The position numbers and the translations under genes were made by a program. Shown here piece after piece: positions 8,373-17,959 of a stretch of 64,000 nt of DNA. Below the pieces are notes generated by a model, which saw only the letters and a list, made by a program, of their open reading frames with translations, was not told where the DNA came from and did not search any database. Positions within the stretch are counted from its first letter, which is position 1; every line of letters begins with the position of its first letter. This DNA comes from Pseudomonas viridiflava (lineage in GTDB: Bacteria > Pseudomonadota > Gammaproteobacteria > Pseudomonadales > Pseudomonadaceae): NCBI RefSeq assembly GCF_900589395.1, contig NZ_UUIS01000060.1, positions 59,145-123,144 of the forward strand. Direction: 5' to 3'.

Positions 8373-10273
8373 CTCAGGACCTCGGCCAGGTTGCCCTTGG
8401 CTTCAAGCCAGGCCTTGCGGTCGGAGGCGCGTTTCTTGGCCAGCAGCATGTCCATGATTTCCGTGGTCGCGGCATAGTCGTCCAGAGTGAGCTGGACCAG
8501 ACGCCGGGTGTTGGGGTCCATGGTGGTTTCACGCAACTGCGGCGGATTCATTTCACCCAGGCCCTTGAAGCGTGTGACCTGCGGCTTGCCGCGTTTTTTC
8601 TCGGCCACCAGCCGGTCGAGGATGCCATCGCGCTCGGCTTCGTCCAGGGCATAGAAGATCTCCTTGCCCAGGTCGATACGGTACAACGGCGGCATGGCCA
8701 CATAGACGTTGCCGGCATCCACCAGCGGGCGGAAATGCTGCACAAACAGTGCGCACAGCAAGGTGGCGATGTGCAGGCCGTCGGAGTCGGCGTCGGCCAG
8801 GATGCAGATCTTGCCATAGCGCAACTGGCTGATGTCGGCCGAGCCCGGGTCGACGCCGATGGCCACGGCAATGTTGTGCACTTCCTGGCTGGCCAGCACT
8901 TCGCCGCCGTCCACTTCCCAGGTGTTGAGGATCTTGCCGCGCAACGGCAGGATGGCCTGGAATTCCTTGTCGCGGGCCTGCTTGGCAGAACCACCGGCCG
9001 AATCGCCCTCGACCAGGAACAGTTCGGAGCGCGCCGGGTCCTGCCCGGCACAATCGGCCAGCTTGCCGGGCAAGGCCGGGCCCTGGGTGATGCGCTTGCG
9101 CTCGACCTTCTTGCTGGCCTTGAGGCGGCGACCGGCGTTGTTGATCGCCAGCTCCGCCAGCTGCATGCCCAAGTCCGAGTGCGTGTTGAGCCACAGGCTG
9201 AAGGCGTCCTTGACCACCCCGGAGACGAAGGCCGCCGCCTCACGCGACGACAGGCGTTCCTTGGTCTGCCCGGAGAATTGCGGCTCCTGCATCTTGGTCG
9301 ACAGCACGAAGGCAATGCGTTCCCAGACGTCTTCCGGGGCCAGTTTCACACCGCGCGGCAACAGGCTGCGGAATTCGCAGAACTCGCGCATCGCATCGAG
9401 CAGGCCCTGGCGCAGGCCGTTGACGTGGGTACCGCCCTGGGCGGTCGGGATGAGGTTGACGTAGCTTTCCTGCACGCTGTCGCCGCCTTCGGGCAGCCAC
9501 AGCAAGGCCCAGTCCACCGCTTCTTTGTTGCCGGCAAAACTGCCGCAGAACGGCTCGTCGGGCAGGCGCAGGAAATCGCTGACCGCATCCTGCAGGTACG
9601 AGCGCAGGCCATCCTCGTAATGCCACTCGACCTTCTCGCCGGTGGATTTGTCTTCGAAGCTGACCAACAGCCCCGGGCACAGTACAGCCTTGGCCTTGAG
9701 CACGTGCTTGAGGCGGCTGACGGAGAATTTCGGGCTGTCGAAATACTTGGGGTCGGGGCTGAAATACACGCTGGTGCCGGTGTTGCGCTTGCCTACCGTG
9801 CCGACCACTTGCAGGTCCGAGGCCTTGAAGCCGTCGGCGAAGGTCATCTGGTATTCGTTGCCATCGCGCTTGACCCTGACCCGCACCTGGGTCGAGAGCG
9901 CGTTGACCACCGAAATCCCCACACCGTGCAGGCCGCCGGAGAACTGGTAGTTCTTGTTGGAGAACTTGCCGCCGGCATGCAGCTTGGTCAGGATCAGCTC
10001 GACCCCGGACACGCCCTCTTCGGGGTGGATGTCCACCGGCATGCCGCGGCCATCGTCGCTGACTTCCAGAGAGTGGTCGGCATGCAGGATCACCTGCACC
10101 GAGCGGGCGTGGCCGGCCAGGGCTTCGTCGACACTGTTGTCGATGACTTCCTGGGCCAGGTGGTTGGGCCGCGAGGTGTCGGTGTACATGCCCGGACGCT
10201 TGCGAACCGGATCGAGGCCCGAGAGGACTTCGATGGCATCGGCGTTATAGGAACTAGCGCTGGGAGTGGCCAT
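8369..10273 (-). CDS. parE: DNA topoisomerase IV subunit B (ParE)
   Basis: ATPase subunit of topoisomerase IV, 634 residues. The GHKL ATP-binding part includes EVIDNSVDEALAGHA and DDGRGMPVDIHPEEG, then the glycine-rich GGLHGVGISVVNALS. The TOPRIM part has LFLVEGDSAGGSAKQ and DADSDGLHI, and the C-terminal tail has RFKGLGEMNP. ParE rather than GyrB is shown by its length (GyrB is about 170 residues longer) and by parC in the same unit. Starts 65 bp after the YqiA-type gene ends, so it may be in the same transcript. Confidence 0.97.
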   Translation of the reverse strand: MATPSASSYNADAIEVLSGLDPVRKRPGMYTDTSRPNHLAQEVIDNSVDEALAGHARSVQVILHADHSLEVSDDGRGMPVDIHPEEGVSGVELILTKLHAGGKFSNKNYQFSGGLHGVGISVVNALSTQVRVRVKRDGNEYQMTFADGFKASDLQVVGTVGKRNTGTSVYFSPDPKYFDSPKFSVSRLKHVLKAKAVLCPGLLVSFEDKSTGEKVEWHYEDGLRSYLQDAVSDFLRLPDEPFCGSFAGNKEAVDWALLWLPEGGDSVQESYVNLIPTAQGGTHVNGLRQGLLDAMREFCEFRSLLPRGVKLAPEDVWERIAFVLSTKMQEPQFSGQTKERLSSREAAAFVSGVVKDAFSLWLNTHSDLGMQLAELAINNAGRRLKASKKVERKRITQGPALPGKLADCAGQDPARSELFLVEGDSAGGSAKQARDKEFQAILPLRGKILNTWEVDGGEVLASQEVHNIAVAIGVDPGSADISQLRYGKICILADADSDGLHIATLLCALFVQHFRPLVDAGNVYVAMPPLYRIDLGKEIFYALDEAERDGILDRLVAEKKRGKPQVTRFKGLGEMNPPQLRETTMDPNTRRLVQLTLDDYAATTEIMDMLLAKKRASDRKAWLEAKGNLAEVLS

Positions 10274-10338
10274 GGGTTCTCGTTATCAAGGGTTCATGAA
10301 AGATCGAACAGGGTGCTGCATCGTCGCACGCTTGCCTT

Positions 10339-10956
10339 TCACAATCGTGAAAGGTCAATCGCCTGCAACACCGGCGGGGCAAAGCCGGCGATTGCCAGCA
10401 ATTGCGGCAGGCGCGCGGCAAAGCCCTGGTAGCTGTGGTCACCGCCATCCTGGATATCCAGGCTGCAACGGGCGTAGAACGCCTCGGCACGGCGGTAATC
10501 AAGGGTTTCATCGCCGGTCTGCAACCACACCCGGATCTGCTGCGGGTCGTCTGGCGGCGCTACTTCCAGCTCGGCCAGGGCCTGCACATGATCCAGGGTC
10601 AGCTCCCAGCGCTCGCCGGTGTACAGGTTCTGCTGGGTGCCCAGGAAACCGTCGAACAACTGGTGCGGATTGACCGCCGGGTTGATCAGCACGGCCTTGA
10701 GGCCGTGGCGCTGCGCAAGATGGGTCGCATAGTAGCCGCCGAGCGAGCTGCCGACCAGCAGCGGCCGACCCAGGGCATTGATGGCATCGTTGAGCTGGCC
10801 GATGGCCTGGCGGGGGTGATGATGCAGCTCGGGCACCCGTACCTGCGCCTGCAGGCCCAGCGAATGCATAAGGGTCGTCAGCTGGGTCGCCTTCTTCGAC
10901 AGGGCCGAACTGTTCAGGCCGTGGATATACAGCAGGGTGGGGTTATCGCCGGTCAC
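10339..10956 (-). CDS. yqiA: YqiA/YcfP-type alpha/beta-hydrolase (esterase)
   Basis: A 205-residue small esterase. It opens LLYIHGLNSSALSKKATQL, has the nucleophile elbow GSSLGGYYATHLA (Ser nucleophile) and a late His in QDGGDHSYQGFA, which together form a Ser-Asp-His triad. E. coli YqiA sits in the same neighbourhood (cpdA, yqiA, parE) and hydrolyses short acyl esters in vitro; a physiological substrate is unknown. It lies 82 bp downstream of cpdA on the same strand. Confidence 0.88.
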   Translation of the reverse strand: MTGDNPTLLYIHGLNSSALSKKATQLTTLMHSLGLQAQVRVPELHHHPRQAIGQLNDAINALGRPLLVGSSLGGYYATHLAQRHGLKAVLINPAVNPHQLFDGFLGTQQNLYTGERWELTLDHVQALAELEVAPPDDPQQIRVWLQTGDETLDYRRAEAFYARCSLDIQDGGDHSYQGFAARLPQLLAIAGFAPPVLQAIDLSRL

Positions 10957-11038
10957 GCCAGGCCTCCGAAAACTCGCAGCGGAACAAAGCCGCGTAGTTT
11001 ACAGGAGTCTGGGGGTAGAAATGCACCTTCAAACTGTA

Positions 11039-11848
11039 TCAATAACCAGTACCGGTAAAATCCACACCGAAATCAGTGCCGGTCAGCCGGCTGATGCCGG
11101 TGTCCAGCTGTCCATCGTCATGCAGACGCAGCCAGCGGTAGCCCGGCGCGGCGGTGTCGAGTCCGAACGCCTCGCTGCCCGGTGCAAACTGGATGCAGGT
11201 CGAGGGCGTGGCCAGCAGGCGTACGCCCTCGCGTACCTGATCGAAAGCCTGATGCACATGCCCCCACAGCACCGCTCGCACCTGAGGGTAGCGATCCAGC
11301 ACGGCGAACAGCGCCACGGCGTTGTGCAGGCCGATCGGCACCATCCAGGCACAGCCGATAGGCACCGGATGGTGATGCAGGCACACCAGGTGATGACGGT
11401 CGGGGGCTTCGATGAGCGACTGTTCAAGCAATTGCAGTTGCAGCTCGTCCAGATGGCCGAACACAGAGCCCTCGACCTCCGAGTTGAGCATGGTGATGCG
11501 CCAGCCACCGATGTCCGTCACCGGCTCCAGCACATCGCTGCCGTGGGCAGCCTGGCTCATCTGCGCCCATTCGTCGTGGTTGCCCGGCAACCAGCGCACC
11601 GGTGCGCCCAGTGGCTCGCTGAGCTGGCGAAACGCCTGATACGACTGCACGGTGCCGTCCTGGGAAATGTCCCCGGTCATCAGCAGCAGGTCGATGTGCG
11701 GCTGTTCGACCTGCACCAGGTCGAGCACTTGCTCCAGGCCCGCGCGGGTGTTCATGCCCATCAAGGTACCGTTCGCCTCGGCAAACAGGTGACTGTCGGA
11801 CAACTGGACCAGCAGGACTGAAGAATCCTTGATAGATGAACTCGGCAA
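11039..11848 (-). CDS. cpdA: 3',5'-cyclic-AMP phosphodiesterase CpdA
   Basis: Hydrolyses cAMP to AMP, setting the level of Vfr/CRP signalling. The 269-residue protein has the class III metallophosphoesterase signature in order: QLSDSHLF (Asp18, His20), MTGDISQDG, LPGNHDEW, LVCLHHHPV and LWGHVHQAF, which hold the two metal ions. It is the first gene after the 343-bp repeat-rich gap, and its neighbours are yqiA and parE downstream and DUF1249 and nudF upstream, as in enterobacteria and other pseudomonads. Confidence 0.93.
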   Translation of the reverse strand: MPSSSIKDSSVLLVQLSDSHLFAEANGTLMGMNTRAGLEQVLDLVQVEQPHIDLLLMTGDISQDGTVQSYQAFRQLSEPLGAPVRWLPGNHDEWAQMSQAAHGSDVLEPVTDIGGWRITMLNSEVEGSVFGHLDELQLQLLEQSLIEAPDRHHLVCLHHHPVPIGCAWMVPIGLHNAVALFAVLDRYPQVRAVLWGHVHQAFDQVREGVRLLATPSTCIQFAPGSEAFGLDTAAPGYRWLRLHDDGQLDTGISRLTGTDFGVDFTGTGY

Positions 11849-11990
11849 CGGCCGTCTCCCGGGGACGATACGTGGCGAATTATGGTAGCTGTTACCGGGT
11901 ACGGCAAACCGGTAATTGAGTGGTTGGTCACAGCGATGATGATCGAAAGGCCATTATCGCTCTGCCGGCGTCTGGCACACGTCGGCTGTT

Positions 11991-12195
11991 GTAGGCGCGC
12001 TCTGCCCGCGACCGAGCGCGCAGCGCCCGCAAAAATCCGGGAAACGCTCAAAATTCATGGCTGGAGATCTGCGAAACGCTGCAAATTTACGGCTTGTAGG
12101 TCTGCGAAACACCACAAATTTACGGCTTGTAAATCTGCGAAACGCTGCAATTTTACGACTGCTGCGCAGCCGGTCGCGGGCAAGCGCGCTCCTAC
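11991..12195. repeat. Palindromic REP/BIME-like element with about four 33-bp sub-repeats
   Basis: The left end begins GTAGGCGCGC and the right end is the inverted GCGCGCTCCTAC. Between them lie about four head-to-tail copies of a 33-bp unit, read on the minus strand as CAGYCGTAAATTTGCAGCG then TTTCGCAGATTT. The rightmost copy is the best preserved and the leftmost is diverged. This is the longest element of the family in the window. Its right end runs into the DUF1249 coding sequence and supplies that gene's TAG stop. The remaining 140 bp of the gap up to cpdA hold nothing I can name apart from the cpdA promoter region. Confidence 0.85.
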
Positions 12196-12644
12196 CTCAC
12201 GGCTTCATATTCGTGGCCGCAGGCCAGGCAGTGACTCAGCCACTCGCCCAGGAACAGGTTGAGCTGGGCCTTTTCGTCGGGTTGGTGCATGTGGGTGTTG
12301 GGGTACGGGTAGATGCCGCGAAAGCGCCGGGCATGCTCGGCGCCGATCACTTCGGCCATGCGTGCGTCATGGTAGACCTGCACTTCGAGGCGCGGCACCG
12401 GCAGCCAGGGCAGGCTGTGCTCCTGGCTGACTTGCAGGGTGGTGGTGTACGGGCAGTCCAGCAGCACCTCGACCGCCAGCACGCCGAGCATTTGCTCGCC
12501 CTGGGTCACGGCCACCCGACGCGAGCTTTTCTGTGTCCGCATGTCGGGCAACAGGCGCATCAGGCGGGCGTAGTTGGCCTCGCATGCTGCCTGCAGGCCG
12601 GCAAGATCGACACGATAGCGCTCGCGCAAGAGATTCACGACCAT
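12192..12644 (-). CDS. DUF1249 family protein (YqiB type)
   Basis: A 150-residue cytoplasmic protein of unknown function, the YqiB/DUF1249 family always found with nudF and cpdA. It opens NLLRERYRVDLAGLQAACEANYARL and contains LEVQVYHDARMAEVIGAEHARRF followed by YPYPNTHMHQPDEKAQLN, the conserved part. The end reads HEYEAVR and then stops on a TAG that belongs to the repeat element's end (GTAGGAGCG on the minus strand). It overlaps nudF by 10 bp, so the two are coupled. Confidence 0.88.
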   Translation of the reverse strand: MVVNLLRERYRVDLAGLQAACEANYARLMRLLPDMRTQKSSRRVAVTQGEQMLGVLAVEVLLDCPYTTTLQVSQEHSLPWLPVPRLEVQVYHDARMAEVIGAEHARRFRGIYPYPNTHMHQPDEKAQLNLFLGEWLSHCLACGHEYEAVR

Positions 12645-13255
12645 AGTCCCCTTATTTCAGCGCGGTTCAAGGCCAGCCATTGCAAGGCAATGATGGTTGC
12701 CGCGTTCATGATGCGGCCATCGGCCACGGCTTGCAGGGCGTCGTCGAACGACCAGACCGTGACGCGGATGTCCTCCCCCTCCGACTCCAGCCCGTGCACG
12801 CCACCGGCGCCCTGGCTGTCGCATTGTCCCAGGAACAGATGAACGTATTCATCACTGCCGCCCGGCGAAGGAAAGTACCGGGTAATCGGCCACAAGGCCT
12901 GGAATGCAAGGCCAGCTTCCTCTTCTGCCTCGCGATGAGCAACCTCTTGCGGTTGTTCATCCTTGTCGATCAGCCCGGCGACCATTTCAATCAGCCACGG
13001 GTTGCCGACTTTCTCCAGCGCACCGACCCGGAACTGCTCGATCAGCACCACTTCGTCGCGTTTGGCGTCGTAGGGCAGCACGCACACCGCGTCGTGGCGC
13101 ACGAACAGTTCACGGCCGATTTCACGGCTGGTGCCGCCATCGAACAGCTCATGGCGCAGGTACAGCTTGTCGAGTTTGTAGAACCCCTTGAAACAGGTTT
13201 CGCGCCGCACGATTTCAAACGCGGAAGGGGTTGAGCGGGGGGTGGTCTGGGTCAT
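12635..13255 (-). CDS. nudF: ADP-ribose pyrophosphatase NudF
   Basis: Hydrolyses ADP-ribose to AMP and ribose 5-phosphate. ATG at 13255 (MTQTTPRSTPSAFEIVRRET) is chosen over longer frames because it gives the family length, 206 residues. The Nudix box is complete: GLIDKDEQPQEVAHREAEEE followed by AGL, matching Gx5Ex7REUxEExGU. FPSPGGSDEYVHLFLG downstream is the usual substrate-loop segment of this family. It is divergent from the lipoprotein gene at 13465 and is the first gene of the nudF-DUF1249 pair. Confidence 0.93.
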   Translation of the reverse strand: MTQTTPRSTPSAFEIVRRETCFKGFYKLDKLYLRHELFDGGTSREIGRELFVRHDAVCVLPYDAKRDEVVLIEQFRVGALEKVGNPWLIEMVAGLIDKDEQPQEVAHREAEEEAGLAFQALWPITRYFPSPGGSDEYVHLFLGQCDSQGAGGVHGLESEGEDIRVTVWSFDDALQAVADGRIMNAATIIALQWLALNRAEIRGLWS

Positions 13256-13464
13256 GAATGTCTCGCTGCAGGACGCTTTGGCTTCGGGCCATCCTAACGC
13301 GCATCGACCACCGGATGCAGCCCCCCTGTCACAAGCAGGGTAGACGCGCAGGCGCCAAAGCATTTCTAATCCGCCCAGTGGCGAACCGAAATCGCGGTTT
13401 GCAGTCCAAGCAGCCTGAACACGAACGCCACAAGCGTTTTTTCCGACACCGCCAAGGATCATCA

Positions 13465-14211
13465 ATGTCGTTATCGAAGATCGCCGCACTGGCCTGCCTG
13501 GCCGTTACGCTGGGTGCCTGCCAAAGCCTGTTCAAGCCCAACCTGCGTGCCCCGCTGCAGGTCGAGCGCGAAGCCTGGGAGCAGATCAAGCCGGGCTGCA
13601 GCAGTGACGAGTGCCCTCTGGTGAACATCGATACCGTGCATTTCCCCGCCGAACCGCGCCTGGACGCCATCGTGCAGAAGAACCTGCTGCAGATGGCCCG
13701 CAGCGAGCCGGGCGCGACGCCCCCGGCCACGCTCAAGGCGTATGAGCAGCAATTTCTGAGCAGCGCCCAAGGGCGCAACAGCAGCTACCTGCAGGCCAAG
13801 GTTCGCGAGCAGCATGACGGCATCGTGGTGATCGAGCTGTCGAGCTACCTGGAAACCGGCGGCGCACATGGCGACCCGGGGCGGTCGGTGTTCAGCTATT
13901 CGCGCCAGCAACAGAAGGTGCTGACCCTGTCTGACATGGTCGTGCCTGGCAAGGAAGCCGAATTCTGGGACAAGGCAAGGCTCGCCCATCAGGCCTGGCT
14001 GGTGTCGACCAAGGTCAATGAAGACCCCGAGTTCCTCAAGACCTGGCCGTTCAAGCGCACCCCCAACGTGGCCCTGACCTACGGTGCGGTGATCCTCAAG
14101 TACCCGGTGACCACCATTGCCCCGTATGCCATGGGCCATATCGAGCTGAAGATTCCCTATCCGCAGCTCAATGGCGTGATCAGGCCCGAGCTGTTTCCCG
14201 GTCGCGGCTGA
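13465..14211 (+). CDS. RsiV/DUF3298-type lipoprotein
   Basis: A 248-residue lipoprotein. ATG at 13465 follows an AAGGATC ribosome site and opens a lipoprotein signal with lipobox LGAC (Cys19). The mature part has a DUF4163/DUF3298-like layout: LVNIDTVHFPAEPRLDAIVQ, then SYLETGGAHGDPGRSVFSYS and LTLSDMVVPGKE. That layout is shared with the extracytoplasmic half of the anti-sigma factor RsiV and with peptidoglycan-associated proteins, but no anti-sigma segment is present here. Function unknown. Its last 32 bp overlap the end of the convergent cytX. Confidence 0.8.
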   Translation: MSLSKIAALACLAVTLGACQSLFKPNLRAPLQVEREAWEQIKPGCSSDECPLVNIDTVHFPAEPRLDAIVQKNLLQMARSEPGATPPATLKAYEQQFLSSAQGRNSSYLQAKVREQHDGIVVIELSSYLETGGAHGDPGRSVFSYSRQQQKVLTLSDMVVPGKEAEFWDKARLAHQAWLVSTKVNEDPEFLKTWPFKRTPNVALTYGAVILKYPVTTIAPYAMGHIELKIPYPQLNGVIRPELFPGRG

Positions 14212-15469
14212 AACCACGTCCCAGCAGCAGTTGCAACACGCCGGCCACCACCAGGGCCGGCAGGGTCGCACCGACCTGGGGGTACAGATTGGCCAGCAGG
14301 TGATAGGTGCTGACCCCACCCAGCCAGGCCAGCAGGCTCAAGGCCCTCAAGCCTGGCACCTGTGACGGCGAACGGCGTCGGCGCAGCACGAAGTGATCGA
14401 CCAGCACCACGCCGAACAGCGGCGCGAACAGCGAGCCGATCAGCAGCAGGAAGCTTTCGTACTGCGCCAGCGGTGCAAAACAGGCGATCAGCGTACAGAG
14501 CACGCCGATGGCAAACGCCAGGCGCCCCACTTTCAGGCCCGACAGCATGGCGCCGGACACCGCCGCCGAGTGGATATCGGCAAAGGCCTTTTCCGACTCG
14601 TCGAGCAGCACCATCAGCAAGGGAATGCCCATCCCGGCCCCGGCCAGCGCCAGCAGCAGGGCATTGGCCTGGCCATCGGTGGCAAACGCCAGGGTGTAGC
14701 CCACGCCCAGACTCATCAGCCAGCAATTGCCGATGAAATAGCCCAGCACCGTGCCGAAGAACACCGGTCTTGCCCGTCGACCGAAGCGTGAATAGTCGGC
14801 AATCAGCGGCAGCCAGGACAATGGCATGGCGATGGCAATGTCCAGACCGGTGGCAAACGGCATCGAACCGTCGCCCCCACGCGCCCATAATGCCGCCAGA
14901 TCGGCTTTGACCAGCAGGTTCCAGGTCAGCCACAGGCACGCGCCAAGCAGCAGCCAGATACCCCATTGGCGCAGGATTTTGCGCACGAACGTCAACGGCC
15001 CGCTCACCGCCAGCAAGGTCGCCAGGCCACCAAAGAACAGTGCCCAGAGCAACGGGCTGGTCCACAACCCGCCTTCGCCGAAAGCCTGCGCGCCCAGCAG
15101 GCTGGCCGCATCGCGCATGACGATGATCTCGAACGAGCCCCAGCCCACCAGTTGCAGCAGGTTGAGGACCGCCGGCAGCATCGCGCCGCGCCGTCCCAGG
15201 CTGAGCGTGAGCGAGGCCATGGACGACAGGCCGGTGTCGGTGCCGATCACCCCGGCGCCGGCCAGCAGCAGAACGCCGACCAGTGTGCCCAGGGCAATGG
15301 CCAGCAACGCACCACTCATGCCCAGCCCCGGCGCCAGCAAGGCGCCGGCCTGCAGAACCATCAGGCCGATGCCCAGGGAAAACCACAGGGAAAACAGATC
15401 GCGTCCGCCCAATACCCGCCGCTCGGCAGAGACAGGCAGGTCAGGAGAATAGGTGTCAGGTGTGTTCAC
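14180..15469 (-). CDS. cytX: Putative hydroxymethylpyrimidine transporter CytX
   Basis: A 429-residue inner-membrane permease of the NCS1 cytosine/purine family, about 12 hydrophobic helices (for example LGIGLMVLQAGALLAPGLGM and AGVIGTDTGLSSMASLTLS, a family signature). The LPLIADYSRFGRRARP segment matches the substrate-site helix of this group. CytX members are named from their linkage to thiamine genes and are thought to import the HMP pyrimidine. Here it follows thiC on the same strand, 189 bp away, so it may be under the same TPP riboswitch, unless the repeat between them stops transcription. Confidence 0.87.
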   Translation of the reverse strand: MNTPDTYSPDLPVSAERRVLGGRDLFSLWFSLGIGLMVLQAGALLAPGLGMSGALLAIALGTLVGVLLLAGAGVIGTDTGLSSMASLTLSLGRRGAMLPAVLNLLQLVGWGSFEIIVMRDAASLLGAQAFGEGGLWTSPLLWALFFGGLATLLAVSGPLTFVRKILRQWGIWLLLGACLWLTWNLLVKADLAALWARGGDGSMPFATGLDIAIAMPLSWLPLIADYSRFGRRARPVFFGTVLGYFIGNCWLMSLGVGYTLAFATDGQANALLLALAGAGMGIPLLMVLLDESEKAFADIHSAAVSGAMLSGLKVGRLAFAIGVLCTLIACFAPLAQYESFLLLIGSLFAPLFGVVLVDHFVLRRRRSPSQVPGLRALSLLAWLGGVSTYHLLANLYPQVGATLPALVVAGVLQLLLGRGFSRDRETARA

Positions 15470-15488
15470 ATCAGAATCTCAATGGTTA

Positions 15489-15644
15489 GTAGGAGCACGC
15501 TTGCCGGAATGCCGGACCACCGCGACCGAGTGCGCTAGCAGTCGTAAAATTGTGGCGTTTCGCAGATTTATCAGTCGTACATCTATGGCGTTTCGCAGAT
15601 TTTGCGAGCGCTGCGCACTCGGTCGCGGGCAAGCGCGCTCCTAC
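15489..15644. repeat. Palindromic REP/BIME-like element with two 33-bp sub-repeats
   Basis: Lies between thiC and cytX. The left end is the long-arm variant (GTAGGAGCACGCTTGCCGGA, then ATGCCGGACCACCGCGACCG), the right end the short-arm variant inverted. Two head-to-tail 33-bp units (CAGTCGTAAAATTGTGGCG then TTTCGCAGATTTAT, and a second copy) lie between them. The arms can pair over more than 25 bases, so in RNA this is a strong stem between the two thiamine genes. Confidence 0.85.
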
Positions 15645-15658
15645 CAGGGGTCGTATGA

Positions 15659-17548
<1,890 letters not shown>

Positions 17549-17716
17549 CACGGTCTCTCCTGACATCCTGGGCGGATTGATTGTCGGAGTGACCTGAAGG
17601 GACGGAGGGCGCGCCATGCAACAAAGACGCAGAGCATCGCAACAAGGCGGGTGTTCGAATAAATTGAACGCACGACCCCGGACGACACTCAAGAGGACTC
17701 GCCGGGAGCGAGCAAT

Positions 17717-17802
17717 CTTGTTCCCTACGCAGGCGTTAACCTGATCAGGTTCAACGGGATCCGGTTTAACCGATCTCAGCCTCATAGCAAGGCACCCCGA
17801 CA
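17717..17802 (-). promoter_or_regulatory. TPP (THI-box) riboswitch upstream of thiC
   Basis: Read on the minus strand: GTCGGGGTGCC, then GGCTGAGA, then the P4/P5 part CCCGTTGAACCTGATC and GGTTAACGCCTGCGTAGGGAA (17721-17741). These are the conserved blocks of the thiamine pyrophosphate aptamer in order and spacing. The start of thiC is about 170 bp further on; a CTCGC/GCGAG hairpin just after the aptamer is a candidate part of the expression platform. High TPP should reduce thiC (and perhaps cytX) expression. Confidence 0.95.
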
Positions 17803-17959
17803 AGAACGGCGCCAGTCTATGCCGGCCAGGGGTCGCGGCGCCAGCCCTGCGTACAACGCCGGCCATAAATGACCGATATGACCGATTGTTGCGCCCAACG
17901 TCAGGCTCTACACTCGCTGACCGGTCCAGGCCGCGATCATTTTCAGGAAGGAACACCTC

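Noticed and set aside
8075..10432. 785-residue plus-strand frame opposite parE and the esterase gene
   Set aside because: Spans two real genes and their junction on the other strand; no recognisable domain, typical antisense composition.
11991..12195. Short direct repeats that might be a CRISPR array
   Set aside because: The 33-bp units abut with no spacers between them, sit in a larger palindrome, and recur at many loci; no cas genes.
12635..13489. Longer 284-residue version of NudF
   Set aside because: The extra N-terminus is unlike the family and would cover the promoter region shared with the divergent lipoprotein gene.
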